Assembly: GCA_963530515.1 (NCBI GenBank)
Contig: CAUSEC010000011.1
Location: 74,912 to 138,911, forward strand
Reading direction: 5' to 3'
DNA length: 64,000 nucleotides
Source: CBFFRJ01 sp963530515
GTDB taxonomy: Bacteria > Pseudomonadota > Gammaproteobacteria > Enterobacterales > Enterobacteriaceae
Shown here: positions 23,968 to 32,909 of the stretch, piece after piece
Position numbering within the stretch: the stretch's first letter is position 1
Layout: every line of letters begins with the position of its first letter
Program-made: the position numbers and the translations under genes
The notes under the pieces: generated by a model
Told to the model about the DNA's origin: nothing
Databases searched by the model: none
Seen by the model: only the letters and a program-made list of their open reading frames with translations

Positions 23968-24804
23968 TCAACCTGCAATTAAACGCTGTGGATGTGTATA
24001 AATAGTCGCCCTGCCCGGCTTGCAAAAGCCCACCAGCGTCAGGTTACAGCGTTCAGCAACCTCAACCGCGAGGGTCGTGGCAGCGGAAACCGCAAACAGG
24101 ATCTCCACGCCACACATCGCTGATTTTTGCACCATTTCGTAACTTGCCCGGCTGGACACCAGCGCAGCTCCGGCATGCCAGCGTTCACCTTCGTGTGCCC
24201 GATGCCCCAGCAGTTTATCCAGCGCAACATGGCGGCCCACATCTTCATGCCCGCCGGGCAGCTCACCAGACGGCAACATCCAGGCAGCGGCATGCGTGCA
24301 ACCGGTGAGTTTCCCGATGGGCTGAAAGTCTGTCAGATGGTGGAGCGCCTGATCCAGATTCGCCAGATCAAACGTCTGGGTAAACGGGAGAGGGGCAACA
24401 GGTTTACCAATATCGTTGAGTTGTTCAACGCCACAGACGCCACAGCCGGTTCGCCCGGCCAGCGCACGCCGGCGCTCTTTCAGCCCCATAAACCGACGGC
24501 TGGAGAGTTCGATTTGCACTTCAAGGCCGTTACAGGAGGGGACAACTTCCATCCCGTAGATTTCAGAAGCGCTCTCTATAATCCCTTCGGATAAGGAAAA
24601 ACCGACGGCAAACCACTCCAGATCTTTGGGTGAGGCCATCATCACGACGTGCGAAATACCGTTATAAACCAGCGCAACGGGCACTTCTTCCGCTAAGACG
24701 TCCGGACGGGGATTTTGCAGGTCATCCCGTTTCCACAGCGCAATCTGCTGAGAACCTGGGATTTGATTAGCATTTTCGGGATGTTCAGTATGGGTTTTGT
24801 TCAC
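23968..24804 (-). CDS. fdhD: Formate dehydrogenase sulfurtransferase FdhD
   Basis: Transfers sulfur from IscS to the bis-MGD molybdenum cofactor, needed for active formate dehydrogenases. The 278 residues align with E. coli FdhD throughout. The catalytic cysteine pair is in RTGCGVCGVEQL. The conserved C-terminal stretch is EVAERCNLTLVGFCKPGRATIYTHPQR. A GTG start at 24804 gives the expected N-terminus. It is divergent from fdoG across 157 bp. Confidence 0.96.
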   Translation of the reverse strand: MNKTHTEHPENANQIPGSQQIALWKRDDLQNPRPDVLAEEVPVALVYNGISHVVMMASPKDLEWFAVGFSLSEGIIESASEIYGMEVVPSCNGLEVQIELSSRRFMGLKERRRALAGRTGCGVCGVEQLNDIGKPVAPLPFTQTFDLANLDQALHHLTDFQPIGKLTGCTHAAAWMLPSGELPGGHEDVGRHVALDKLLGHRAHEGERWHAGAALVSSRASYEMVQKSAMCGVEILFAVSAATTLAVEVAERCNLTLVGFCKPGRATIYTHPQRLIAG

Positions 24805-24961
24805 GTTGTATTAACCGAATTAGAACAGACTAACAAACAATATGGTATTCTGAGTTATACCCCTTTTGTGCAAGGGGATTTGCATCGATTTTGAACCTTT
24901 GCGGCGACGACCGCAAAGTAAATAAAAAACCTCGTGACAATGTCGAAACAAGGAGCAAACC

Positions 24962-27900
24962 ATGCAGGTCAGCAGAAGGCAGTTCTTTAAGATCTGCGCT
25001 GGCGGTATGGCAGGTACGACAGCAGCGGCCCTGGGCTTTGCCCCAGGCGTGGCGCTGGCGGAGACGCGGCAATATAAATTACTGCGCACCCGTGAAACTC
25101 GAAACACCTGCACATACTGTTCCGTTGGTTGTGGGCTGTTAATGTACAGCCTCGGTGACGGTGCGAAAAACGCCAAAGCATCTATTATCCATATCGAAGG
25201 CGATCCGGATCACCCGGTCAACCGTGGGGCGCTCTGCCCGAAAGGCGCGGGTTTGCTGGACTTTGTCCACTCCGAAAGCCGTCTTAAATACCCCGAATAC
25301 CGTGCACCTGGCTCCGATAAATGGCAACAAATCACGTGGGATGATGCGTTTGATCGCATTGCCAAACTGATTAAGCAAGACCGCGATGCCAACTATATTG
25401 CCCAGAATGCACAAGGCACAACCGTCAACCGCTGGCTGTCCACCGGGATGCTGTGCGCCTCTGCCTCCAGCAATGAAACCGGTTATTTAACCCAGAAATT
25501 TACCCGCGCCCTCGGCATGCTTGCCGTGGATAACCAGGCGCGTGTCTGACACGGACCAACGGTAGCAAGTCTTGCTCCAACGTTTGGTCGCGGTGCGATG
25601 ACCAACCACTGGGTAGATATGAAAAACGCCAACCTCATCATCGTGATGGGTGGGAACGCGGCTGAAGCGCATCCGGTGGGTTTCCGCTGGGCGATGGAAG
25701 CTAAAATCCATAATGGCGCCAAATTAATCGTTATCGATCCTCGTTTTACGCGAACCGCTTCGGTCGCGGATTTCTACACGCCTATTCGTTCCGGGACGGA
25801 TATCGCCTTCCTGTCCGGCGTGCTGCTCTACCTGCTGACCAATGAAAAATATAACCGGGAATACACCGAGGCTTACACCAACGCCAGCCTGATCGTGCGT
25901 GAGGATTTTGGCTTCGAAGATGGCCTGTTCACCGGTTATGACGCCGACAAGCGCAAGTATGACAAGACCAGCTGGAACTACGAGCTGGACGAAAAAGGTT
26001 TTGCCAAACGCGATACCACCCTCACCCATCCACGCTGTGTATGGAATCTGCTAAAACAGCACGTTTCCCGTTATACGCCGGATGTGGTCGAAAGCATCTG
26101 CGGGACGCCAAAAGCCGATTTCCTGAAAGTCTGCGAATACATCGCGGAAACCAGCGTGCACGACAAAACCGCGTCATTCCTCTATGCGCTGGGCTGGACA
26201 CAGCACTCGGTCGGTGCACAAAACATCCGTACCATGGCGATGATCCAGTTGCTGCTGGGCAACATGGGAATGGCCGGGGGCGGCGTGAATGCCCTGCGTG
26301 GTCACTCCAATATTCAGGGGCTGACCGACTTAGGCTTGCTGTCACAAAGCCTGCCGGGTTACATGACGCTGCCGAGTGAAAAACAGGCCGACATCCAGAC
26401 CTACCTGACGGCAAACACGCCGAAACCGCTGCTGGAAGGCCAGGTGAACTACTGGGGCAACTACCCGAAATTCTTCGTCTCGATGATGAAAGCCTTCTAT
26501 GGTGACAAAGCGACGAAGGAGAACGACTGGGGCTTCGACTGGCTGCCGAAATGGGACAAGGGTTACGACGTCCTGCAGTACTTCGACATGATGTTTAAAG
26601 GTCAGGTGAACGGTTATCTCTGCCAGGGCTTTAACCCGGTGGCGTCGTTCCCGAACAAAAACAAAGTCGTGGCGGCCCTGTCGAAACTGAAATTCCTGGT
26701 GACCATCGATCCGCTCAACACTGAAACCTCCACCTTCTGGCAAAACCACGGTGAGTCTAACGATGTGGACTCCTCGAAAATCCAGACCGAAGTGTTCCGT
26801 CTGCCTTGTACCTGCTTTGCGGAGGAAAACGGCTCTATCGTTAACTCCGGCCGCTGGCTGCAATGGCACTGGAAAGGTCAGGATGCGCCAGGTGATGCGG
26901 TGACGGATGGCGAGATTCTGGCAGGCATCTTCTTGCGCCTGCGCAAAATGTACGCCGAAGAAGGCGGTGCGAACCCGGAACAGGTGCTGAATATGACCTG
27001 GAACTACTCCACCCCGCACGAACCGGCTTCGGAAGAAGTGGCGATGGAGAGCAACGGCAAAGCGCTGGCGGACGTTATCGATCCGGTCACCAGTACGGTG
27101 CTGGTGAAAAAAGGTCAGCAGCTCAGTTCCTTCGCCCAGTTGCGTGATGACGGCACCACCTCCAGCGGATGCTGGATCTTCGCCGGAAGCTGGACGCCGG
27201 ACGGCAACCAGATGGCGCGTCGCGATAACGCAGACCCGTCAGGCCTTGGCAACACGCTGGGCTGGGCATGGGCGTGGCCGCTGAACCGCCGCATTCTCTA
27301 TAACCGTGCATCCGCTGACCCGCAGGGTAAACCCTGGGATCCAAAACGCCAGCTCCTGAAATGGGACGGGGCAAAATGGAGCGGGATGGATATTCCGGAT
27401 TACAGCACGGCCGCACCAGGCAGCGATGTTGGTCCGTTTATCATGCAGCCAGAAGGCATGGGCCGCCTGTTTGCCACCGATAAGATGGCAGAAGGGCCGT
27501 TCCCGGAACATTACGAGCCGTTTGAGACGCCGCTTGGCACTAACCCGCTGCACCCGAACGTGGTCTCTAACCCAGCTGCGCGCGTCTTCAAAGACGATAT
27601 GGAGCAGATGGGCAAAGCAGATAAGTTCCCGTATGTCGGCACCACTTATCGTCTGACCGAGCACTTCCACTACTGGACGAAACACGCGCTGCTTAACGCC
27701 ATCGCGCAGCCAGAACAGTTCGTGGAGATCGGGGAAAAGCTGGCGGGCAAGCTGGGCATCACTCAGGGCGACACCGTAAAAGTCTCCTCGAACCGTGGCT
27801 ATATCAAAGCCAAGGCGGTGGTGACCAAACGTATCCGTACCCTGAAAGTGCACGGCCAGGATGTGGATACCATCGGGATTCCTATTCACTGGGGTTATGA

Positions 27901-28012
27901 AGGCGTGGCGAAGAAAGGCTTTATCGCTAACACCCTGACCCCGTTTGTCGGTGACGCAAACACCCAGACGCCGGAGTTTAAGGCGTTCCTGGTGAATGTG
28001 GAAAAGGTGTAA
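24962..28012 (+). CDS. fdoG: Formate dehydrogenase-O alpha subunit FdoG, selenocysteine enzyme
   Basis: Catalytic subunit of the periplasm-facing formate dehydrogenase that oxidises formate to CO2 and feeds the quinone pool. The frame is interrupted only by TGA at 25547-25549, codon 196, the exact selenocysteine position of E. coli FdoG; read through, the product is 1016 residues. A Tat signal with RRQFFK starts the protein. The 4Fe-4S motif CTYCSVGCGLL follows. A SECIS-like hairpin lies just after the UGA. It is the first gene of fdoGHI-fdhE. Annotation software that reads the UGA as stop would split it into 195- and 804-residue pieces. Confidence 0.97.
25554..25589 (+). promoter_or_regulatory. 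SECIS element of fdoG
   Basis: Directly after the UGA, GACCAA pairs with TTGGTC and an upper stem AGCAA/TTGCT carries a GTC loop. This matches the small bacterial SECIS hairpin that binds SelB. The fdoG reading frame continues through it. Confidence 0.75.
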
Positions 28013-28024
28013 CGGAGACGACCT

Positions 28025-28927
28025 ATGGCTTATCAATCGCAAGACATCATCCGTCGTTCCGCGACTAACGGTTTCACCCCCGCGCCTCAGGCGCGGGATC
28101 ATCAACAGGAAGTGGCAAAGCTCATCGACGTCACCACCTGCATCGGCTGCAAGGCCTGTCAGGTGGCGTGTTCGGAGTGGAATGACCTGCGTGATGAAGT
28201 GGGACACAACGTCGGTGTTTACGATAACCCTGCCGATTTAACCGCCAAATCCTGGACGGTAATGCGCTTCTCGGAAGTGGAGCAGAACGACAAACTTGAG
28301 TGGCTTATCCGTAAGGATGGCTGCATGCACTGTGCCGATCCTGGCTGCCTGAAAGCGTGCCCGTCAGAAGGGGCTATCATTCAGTATGCCAATGGGATCG
28401 TCGACTTCCAGTCAGAGCAGTGTATCGGCTGCGGCTACTGCATCGCCGGTTGCCCGTTCGACGTACCACGCCTGAACCCGGACGATAACCGCGTCTACAA
28501 ATGTACGCTTTGCGTAGACCGCGTCACCGTAGGGCAAGAGCCAGCCTGCGTGAAAACCTGCCCGACTGGCGCTATCCACTTTGGTTCGAAAGAGGATATG
28601 AAAGAGCTGGCAGGCGAGCGCGTCGCGGAGCTGAAAACCCGTGGTTATGACAACGCCGGTTTGTACGATCCGGCCGGGGTTGGCGGTACGCACGTGATGT
28701 ACGTGCTGCACCACGCCGACAAACCTACTTTGTATCACGGGCTGCCGGAGAACCCGGAAATCAGCGCGACCGTTAAGTTCTGGAAAGGTATCTGGAAACC
28801 ACTGGCTGCCGTTGGCTTCGCCGCAACCTTTGCAGCAAGTATCTTCCACTACGTCGGCGTCGGTCCGAACCGCGCAGAGGAAGAAGACGATAATCTGCAT
28901 GAAGAGAAAGACGAGGTGCGCAAATGA
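28025..28927 (+). CDS. fdoH: Formate dehydrogenase-O iron-sulfur beta subunit FdoH
   Basis: A 300-residue electron-transfer subunit with four 4Fe-4S clusters. Cysteine groups are visible as CIGCKACQVAC, CMHCADPGCLKAC, CIGCGYCIAGC and CTLCVDRV...CVKTC. A single C-terminal transmembrane helix (WKPLAAVGFAATFAASIFHY) anchors it in the inner membrane next to the cytochrome subunit. It follows fdoG by 12 bp and overlaps fdoI by four. Confidence 0.96.
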   Translation: MAYQSQDIIRRSATNGFTPAPQARDHQQEVAKLIDVTTCIGCKACQVACSEWNDLRDEVGHNVGVYDNPADLTAKSWTVMRFSEVEQNDKLEWLIRKDGCMHCADPGCLKACPSEGAIIQYANGIVDFQSEQCIGCGYCIAGCPFDVPRLNPDDNRVYKCTLCVDRVTVGQEPACVKTCPTGAIHFGSKEDMKELAGERVAELKTRGYDNAGLYDPAGVGGTHVMYVLHHADKPTLYHGLPENPEISATVKFWKGIWKPLAAVGFAATFAASIFHYVGVGPNRAEEEDDNLHEEKDEVRK

Positions 28928-29559
28928 AAAGACGTGACACCATCGTGCGCTACACGGCGCCGGAACGTATCAACCACTGGGTCACCGCCTTCTGCTTCGT
29001 GCTGGCGGCAGTGAGCGGACTGGGTTTCTTCTTCCCGTCCTTCAACTGGCTGATGCATATTCTCGGCACGCCGCAGCTGGCGCGCATTCTGCATCCGTTC
29101 GTCGGCGTGGTGATGTTCGCCTCATTCATCATCATGTTTTTCCGCTACTGGCACCACAACCTAATCAATCGGGATGATATCTTTTGGGCGAAGAATATTC
29201 ATAAGATCGTCGTTAACGAGGAAGTGGGTGACACCGGGCGCTATAATTTCGGCCAGAAGTGTGTGTTTTGGGCTGCGATTATCCTGTTAGTGCTGCTGTT
29301 GGTCAGCGGCATCATCATGTGGCGTCCGTACTTTGCACCTGCGTTCTCTATTCCGGTTATACGATTTGCCATCATGCTGCATTCGTTTGCCGCCGTCGGG
29401 TTAATTGTGGTTATTATGGTGCATATCTACGCTGCCCTTTGGGTTAAAGGCACGATTACCGCCATGGTGGAAGGCTGGGTTACCAGTACGTGGGCGAAAA
29501 AACATCACCCACGCTGGTACCGGGAAGTCCGCCAAAAAAAGGAAAATACGACTGAATGA
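28924..29559 (+). CDS. fdoI: Formate dehydrogenase-O cytochrome b556 subunit FdoI
   Basis: A 211-residue diheme membrane subunit with four hydrophobic helices. It passes electrons from FdoH to quinone. Candidate heme histidines are in the first helix region (ERINHWVTAFCF), the second (RILHPFVGVVMF) and the fourth (IMLHSFAAVGLIVVIMVHIYAA). It overlaps fdoH and fdhE by four bases each, so the operon is translationally coupled. Confidence 0.95.
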   Translation: MKRRDTIVRYTAPERINHWVTAFCFVLAAVSGLGFFFPSFNWLMHILGTPQLARILHPFVGVVMFASFIIMFFRYWHHNLINRDDIFWAKNIHKIVVNEEVGDTGRYNFGQKCVFWAAIILLVLLLVSGIIMWRPYFAPAFSIPVIRFAIMLHSFAAVGLIVVIMVHIYAALWVKGTITAMVEGWVTSTWAKKHHPRWYREVRQKKENTTE

Positions 29560-30485
29560 GTATTCGCATAATCCCGCAAGATGAGCTGGAGAAGAGCGAG
29601 AAACGCACGGCGGAAGTGATTCCGCCGTTATTATTCCCCAGGCTGAAAAATCTCTATAACCGCCGTGCAGAACGCCTGCGCGAACTGGCTGAAAACAATC
29701 CACTGGGCGACTATCTGCGCTTCGCGGCGCTCATCGCCCATGCCCAGGAAGTGGTGCTGTATGACCACCCGCTGCAAATGGATTTGACTGCCCGTATCAA
29801 AGAGGCCAATGACCAGGGTAAGCCACCGCTGGATATTCACGTTCTTCCGCGTGATAAGCACTGGCATCGGCTGCTGCATTCGTTGATTGCTGAGCTGAAA
29901 CCTGAGATGAGCGGCCCGGCGCTGTCCGTCATTGAAAATCTGGAAAAATCCTCAGAACAGGAGCTGGAGCAAATGGCGAGCGCGCTCTTTGCCTCTGACT
30001 TTGGTTCGGTCAGCAGTGATAAAGCGCCGTTTATCTGGGCAGCGCTGTCGCTCTACTGGGCGCAGATGGCCAGCCTCATTCCCGGCAAAGCCCGCGCAGA
30101 ATACGGCGAGCAACGTCAGTTTTGCCCGGTGTGCGGATCCATGCCGGTTGCCAGCATGGTGCACATTGGCTCCACTCAGGGCCTGCGCTATCTGCACTGC
30201 AATTTGTGCGAGACCGAATGGCACGTGGTACGCATCAAATGCAGTAACTGCGAGCAAACCCGGGACCTGCACTACTGGTCGCTGGACAGCGAACAAGCAG
30301 CAATCAAAACGGAAAGCTGTGGCGACTGCGGTACTTACCTGAAGATTCTGTATCAGGAAAAAGACCCGAACGTGGAAGCCGTCGCAGACGATTTATCATC
30401 GCTGGTGCTGGATGCACGCATGGAGCAAGAGGGCTTTGCCCGCAGCTCAATCAACCCGTTCCTGTTCCCTGGCGAAGGGGAGTAG
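29556..30485 (+). CDS. fdhE: Formate dehydrogenase accessory protein FdhE
   Basis: A 309-residue cytoplasmic rubredoxin-like protein needed for formate dehydrogenase maturation. Four CxxC pairs are present: CPVCGSMP, CNLCETEW, CSNCEQT and CGDCGTYL. It is the last gene of the operon, overlapping fdoI by ATGA, and is followed by a stem-loop shared with the convergent toxin gene. Confidence 0.95.
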   Translation: MSIRIIPQDELEKSEKRTAEVIPPLLFPRLKNLYNRRAERLRELAENNPLGDYLRFAALIAHAQEVVLYDHPLQMDLTARIKEANDQGKPPLDIHVLPRDKHWHRLLHSLIAELKPEMSGPALSVIENLEKSSEQELEQMASALFASDFGSVSSDKAPFIWAALSLYWAQMASLIPGKARAEYGEQRQFCPVCGSMPVASMVHIGSTQGLRYLHCNLCETEWHVVRIKCSNCEQTRDLHYWSLDSEQAAIKTESCGDCGTYLKILYQEKDPNVEAVADDLSSLVLDARMEQEGFARSSINPFLFPGEGE

Positions 30486-30499
30486 TCACTATCACCTGT

Positions 30500-30522
30500 G
30501 CCGGGCTAACGTTGCGCCCGGC
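30500..30522. terminator. Stem-loop between fdhE and vapC
   Basis: GCCGGGC-taacgttgc-GCCCGGC, extended outward by CTATCA/TGATAG. It begins 14 bases after the fdhE stop and touches the vapC stop. No T-run follows, so termination may be Rho-dependent or weak. Confidence 0.5.
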
Positions 30523-30902
30523 TACAGCTGATAGGGTGTGACGACACCGGGTATGCCTGCAAAGTCTTTCGTATTGCGTGTAACGAGCTCCCGACGCTTA
30601 ATTTGCGCCGTTGCCAGAATGATGGCATCAGGAAGTTTGATGCCATGTTCCTGCCGTAAGTTGACGCTCCGTTCCGCAATCTCCTGTGTAATATCGATAA
30701 CCTCAAAGGCATTCAGGGCTATACGCGTCCGGTGTTCTTGCTGATATTTTTTCGCCCCAACCATCACTTCCATCCAGGTGATCAGGCTGATTGCGTGCTG
30801 AGGAGGAAAAGACTCTAACGTCTGCTTTGCGATGCTACGCCCGCTAAACAAATCAATGAGAATATTGGTATCAAACAGCGCAGGCCCCTGTACTATTCCC
30901 AT
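30522..30902 (-). CDS. PIN-domain toxin, VapC type
   Basis: A 126-residue PIN-domain ribonuclease. Acidic residues of the active site appear in ALFDTNILIDLF, LITWMEVMVG, KLPDAIILATA and TRNTKDF. VapC toxins cut RNA, often initiator tRNA, and are held by the partner antitoxin. The start overlaps the antitoxin end by ten bases, the usual coupling of type II modules. No homologue in the flanking E. coli-like backbone is recalled, so it is probably an acquired module. Confidence 0.87.
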   Translation of the reverse strand: MGIVQGPALFDTNILIDLFSGRSIAKQTLESFPPQHAISLITWMEVMVGAKKYQQEHRTRIALNAFEVIDITQEIAERSVNLRQEHGIKLPDAIILATAQIKRRELVTRNTKDFAGIPGVVTPYQL

Positions 30903-31144
30903 TCTTTACGTAGCTCTCTTTCAAACTCAACGCCGTCTTCTTCGCAGTTTTGCCAAAGCCCAAGTGATGTGGCGATGGTCGCTTCAAACTGGGTTTGCCT
31001 TTCAAGATATTGCTCGACAGCTTCACGCAAAAGCTCAGCCCGAGGACGATTGCGCTGTAACTTGAGGTCATCAAGACGCCGGATAACATCATCTGATAAG
31101 TCGAGGAGTATTCTGCCCATATCCATCCCTGCCATCACATTCAT
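30893..31144 (-). CDS. Ribbon-helix-helix antitoxin, VapB/RelB type
   Basis: An 83-residue antitoxin when started at the ATG at 31144, which has GGAGG five bases upstream; a longer frame reaches 31174. The N-terminal RILLDLSDDVIRRLDDLKLQRNRPRAELL is a CopG/ribbon-helix-helix DNA-binding domain, and the acidic, aromatic C-terminus (LGLWQNCEEDGVEFERELR) should wrap the toxin. An inverted repeat right before the start is the probable autoregulatory operator. Confidence 0.85.
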   Translation of the reverse strand: MNVMAGMDMGRILLDLSDDVIRRLDDLKLQRNRPRAELLREAVEQYLERQTQFEATIATSLGLWQNCEEDGVEFERELRKEWE

Positions 31145-31161
31145 ATATACCTCCAGTATAT
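31145..31161. promoter_or_regulatory. Operator of the vapBC-type module
   Basis: ATATAC-CTCCA-GTATAT, a perfect six-base inverted repeat. The ribosome-binding GGAGG lies in its centre on the minus strand, so antitoxin binding would cover the leader. Confidence 0.6.
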
Positions 31162-31343
31162 CATTCGTGAGCATTTATCGAACAACATACATCCTCCAGC
31201 CGCCCGGAGATAGCGATGTCTTCCCCTTCTTTCCATCTTTGCGAGCCGCTTTCCAGATTGTGCCATCCCCTAACATTCACCGTTTTCATCTGTGCTTTTC
31301 CAGGTTATAACACTGTATATCCATACAGAAAGAGACTTTAAAA

Positions 31344-32249
31344 ATGGCGCTGGAAAAGGGTATTGCAGAGCTGGTAAAAGAGTTTATTGCCGCCGGTCGG
31401 CCTTCATCGCGGGGCATGAATATTGATGAACGGAGGGCGGACTACCTTGCCAGCATTGAGTTGGCGGGTGAGACAGAAACCCGGGTGAACGTCGAAGATA
31501 TCCACCTTAACGGTATGGCATTTCGTGTTTTCTCGCCTCGCCATGCAGCAGAAGTGTTGCCCACACTGATTTACTACCACGGGGGTTGTTTCATCAGCGG
31601 CGACTTCGCCACCCACGACAGACAGCTACGCCAGCTCGCCTTTTACAGCGGCTGCAAAGTGATAGCAGTCCAGTATCGGCTGGCACCAGAGCATCCCTTC
31701 CCGGCCGCGCATGATGACGCACAAAAAGGGGCGGACATTATCTGGCAGCATGCCGCCGAGCTTGGCGTGGATCGGCAAAAAATCACCCTGGCAGGCGACA
31801 GTGCGGGTGGCCATCTGGCACTGGTCACCGCACTGCGGCTCAAAGCCGCCAACGTCTGGCTTCCCGCCCAGCTGATCCTGATTTACCCGATGCTGGATGC
31901 CACAGCCTACTTTGAAAGTTACGACAGCAATGGCGTGGACTATGTGATCACGCGCGATACATTGCTGAGCGGCTATGAGATGTATCTGGGCGACACCGAC
32001 CCCATGCACCCGGAAGCCAGCCCACTCTGGCGTGATGATTTTTGTGGCCTTCCCCCCACGCACATCATCACTGCGGAATTCGACCCGCTGAGTGACGAAG
32101 GCGAAGCACTATTCCAGCGGATGACCGAACAGGGCGTGGAATGTACCTGCCAGCATTACCTCGGCGTCATTCATGGCTTCTTCCAGCTGAGTGGAATAAG
32201 CCAGGCCGCACGCGGAGCGGTAAGAGATGTAGCCTGGCGGTTGGCATAG
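31344..32249 (+). CDS. Alpha/beta hydrolase, hormone-sensitive-lipase-type esterase
   Basis: A 301-residue cytoplasmic esterase of the Abhydrolase_3 (HSL/Aes) family. The oxyanion motif is YYHGGCF, the nucleophile serine is in LAGDSAGGHLAL, the acid is probably in TAEFDPLSDEG, and the histidine is in VIHGFFQL. The third glycine of the HGGG box is replaced by cysteine. No signal peptide is visible. It stands alone between two toxin-antitoxin modules with its own promoter region. Substrate unknown; short-chain esters are typical. Confidence 0.85.
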   Translation: MALEKGIAELVKEFIAAGRPSSRGMNIDERRADYLASIELAGETETRVNVEDIHLNGMAFRVFSPRHAAEVLPTLIYYHGGCFISGDFATHDRQLRQLAFYSGCKVIAVQYRLAPEHPFPAAHDDAQKGADIIWQHAAELGVDRQKITLAGDSAGGHLALVTALRLKAANVWLPAQLILIYPMLDATAYFESYDSNGVDYVITRDTLLSGYEMYLGDTDPMHPEASPLWRDDFCGLPPTHIITAEFDPLSDEGEALFQRMTEQGVECTCQHYLGVIHGFFQLSGISQAARGAVRDVAWRLA

Positions 32250-32283
32250 CGGGGCCTTTCTCATTTTCACTCTGTAGTGCTAT

Positions 32284-32306
32284 CGTGTGTTAATAGATAA
32301 CACACG
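32284..32306. promoter_or_regulatory. Operator of the parDE-type module
   Basis: CGTGTGTTA-ATAGA-TAACACACG, nine-base perfect arms, 11 bp before the parD ATG. It is well placed for autorepression by the antitoxin complex. Confidence 0.75.
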
Positions 32307-32317
32307 GAGATAACGTC

Positions 32318-32560
32318 ATGCCAAGAACAACCAGCATTACTATCGGTGAACACCTCGATCGCTTTATCAACGACATGATTGAAAGCGGGCGCTATGGTTC
32401 AACAAGTGAAGTTGTGCGCTCAGCATTACGGTTACTGGAAGAACAAGAATTACGTAATGAGAATCTGCGTGAGGCCATTAAGGACGGCCTGCGCAGCGGT
32501 GAAAGTTCACTGACACTTCAAGAAATCGCGGCAAGGAAAAAACGCAGCCTGAATGTATAA
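32318..32560 (+). CDS. ParD-family antitoxin
   Basis: An 80-residue ribbon-helix-helix antitoxin. The sequence TSITIGEHLDRFINDMIESG, followed by RYGSTSEVVRSALRLLEEQE, is the classic ParD N-terminal domain. The C-terminal helix (LREAIKDGLRSGESS) binds the toxin. It overlaps parE by eight bases. Confidence 0.92.
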   Translation: MPRTTSITIGEHLDRFINDMIESGRYGSTSEVVRSALRLLEEQELRNENLREAIKDGLRSGESSLTLQEIAARKKRSLNV

Positions 32561-32840
32561 ATTATCAAACCTGGCAGCTGAGGATTTTGATTCAATCTAT
32601 GAATTTACGTGGAGGAAATTCGGCCCTTTGCAGGCAGATAAATACACTGCAGATCTGGATTCCTTTCTAAAACTATTAGCCAGGAATCCTGAGATGGGTC
32701 GCGATCGTTCGGATTTAGTCGAAGACATTCGTAAGCATGATCATGCTGAACACGCCATTTTTTATAAAGAAGTCGGTGGGAGCATTTTAATCGTTCGCAT
32801 TTTGCATCAACAAATGGAACCCTTACTGCATTTTCAATGA
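32553..32840 (+). CDS. ParE-family toxin
   Basis: A 95-residue RelE/ParE-superfamily toxin (MYKLSNLAAEDFDSIYEFTW...). ParE proteins poison DNA gyrase. The C-terminal strands HAIFYKEVGGSILIVRILH match the family, and the length is normal, so the module looks intact. Confidence 0.9.
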   Translation: MYKLSNLAAEDFDSIYEFTWRKFGPLQADKYTADLDSFLKLLARNPEMGRDRSDLVEDIRKHDHAEHAIFYKEVGGSILIVRILHQQMEPLLHFQ

Positions 32841-32877
32841 TGGTTCAGTTACACCACTATGGGTCGAGCGTTGATAA

Positions 32878-32903
32878 TAAAAAAGTCCGACTCGCGCCGG
32901 ACT
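32878..32903 (-). terminator. Terminator after fabY
   Basis: Read on the minus strand, AGTCCG-gcgcgagt-CGGACT runs into TTTTTTA. It begins about seven bases after the fabY stop and ends the yihX-yihY-dtd-fabY transcript. Confidence 0.8.
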
Positions 32904-32909
32904 CTGTCA

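Noticed and set aside
24962..25549. fdoG as a truncated pseudogene
   Set aside because: The stop is TGA at the exact selenocysteine codon of the family, with a SECIS-like hairpin after it, and the rest of the protein continues in frame.
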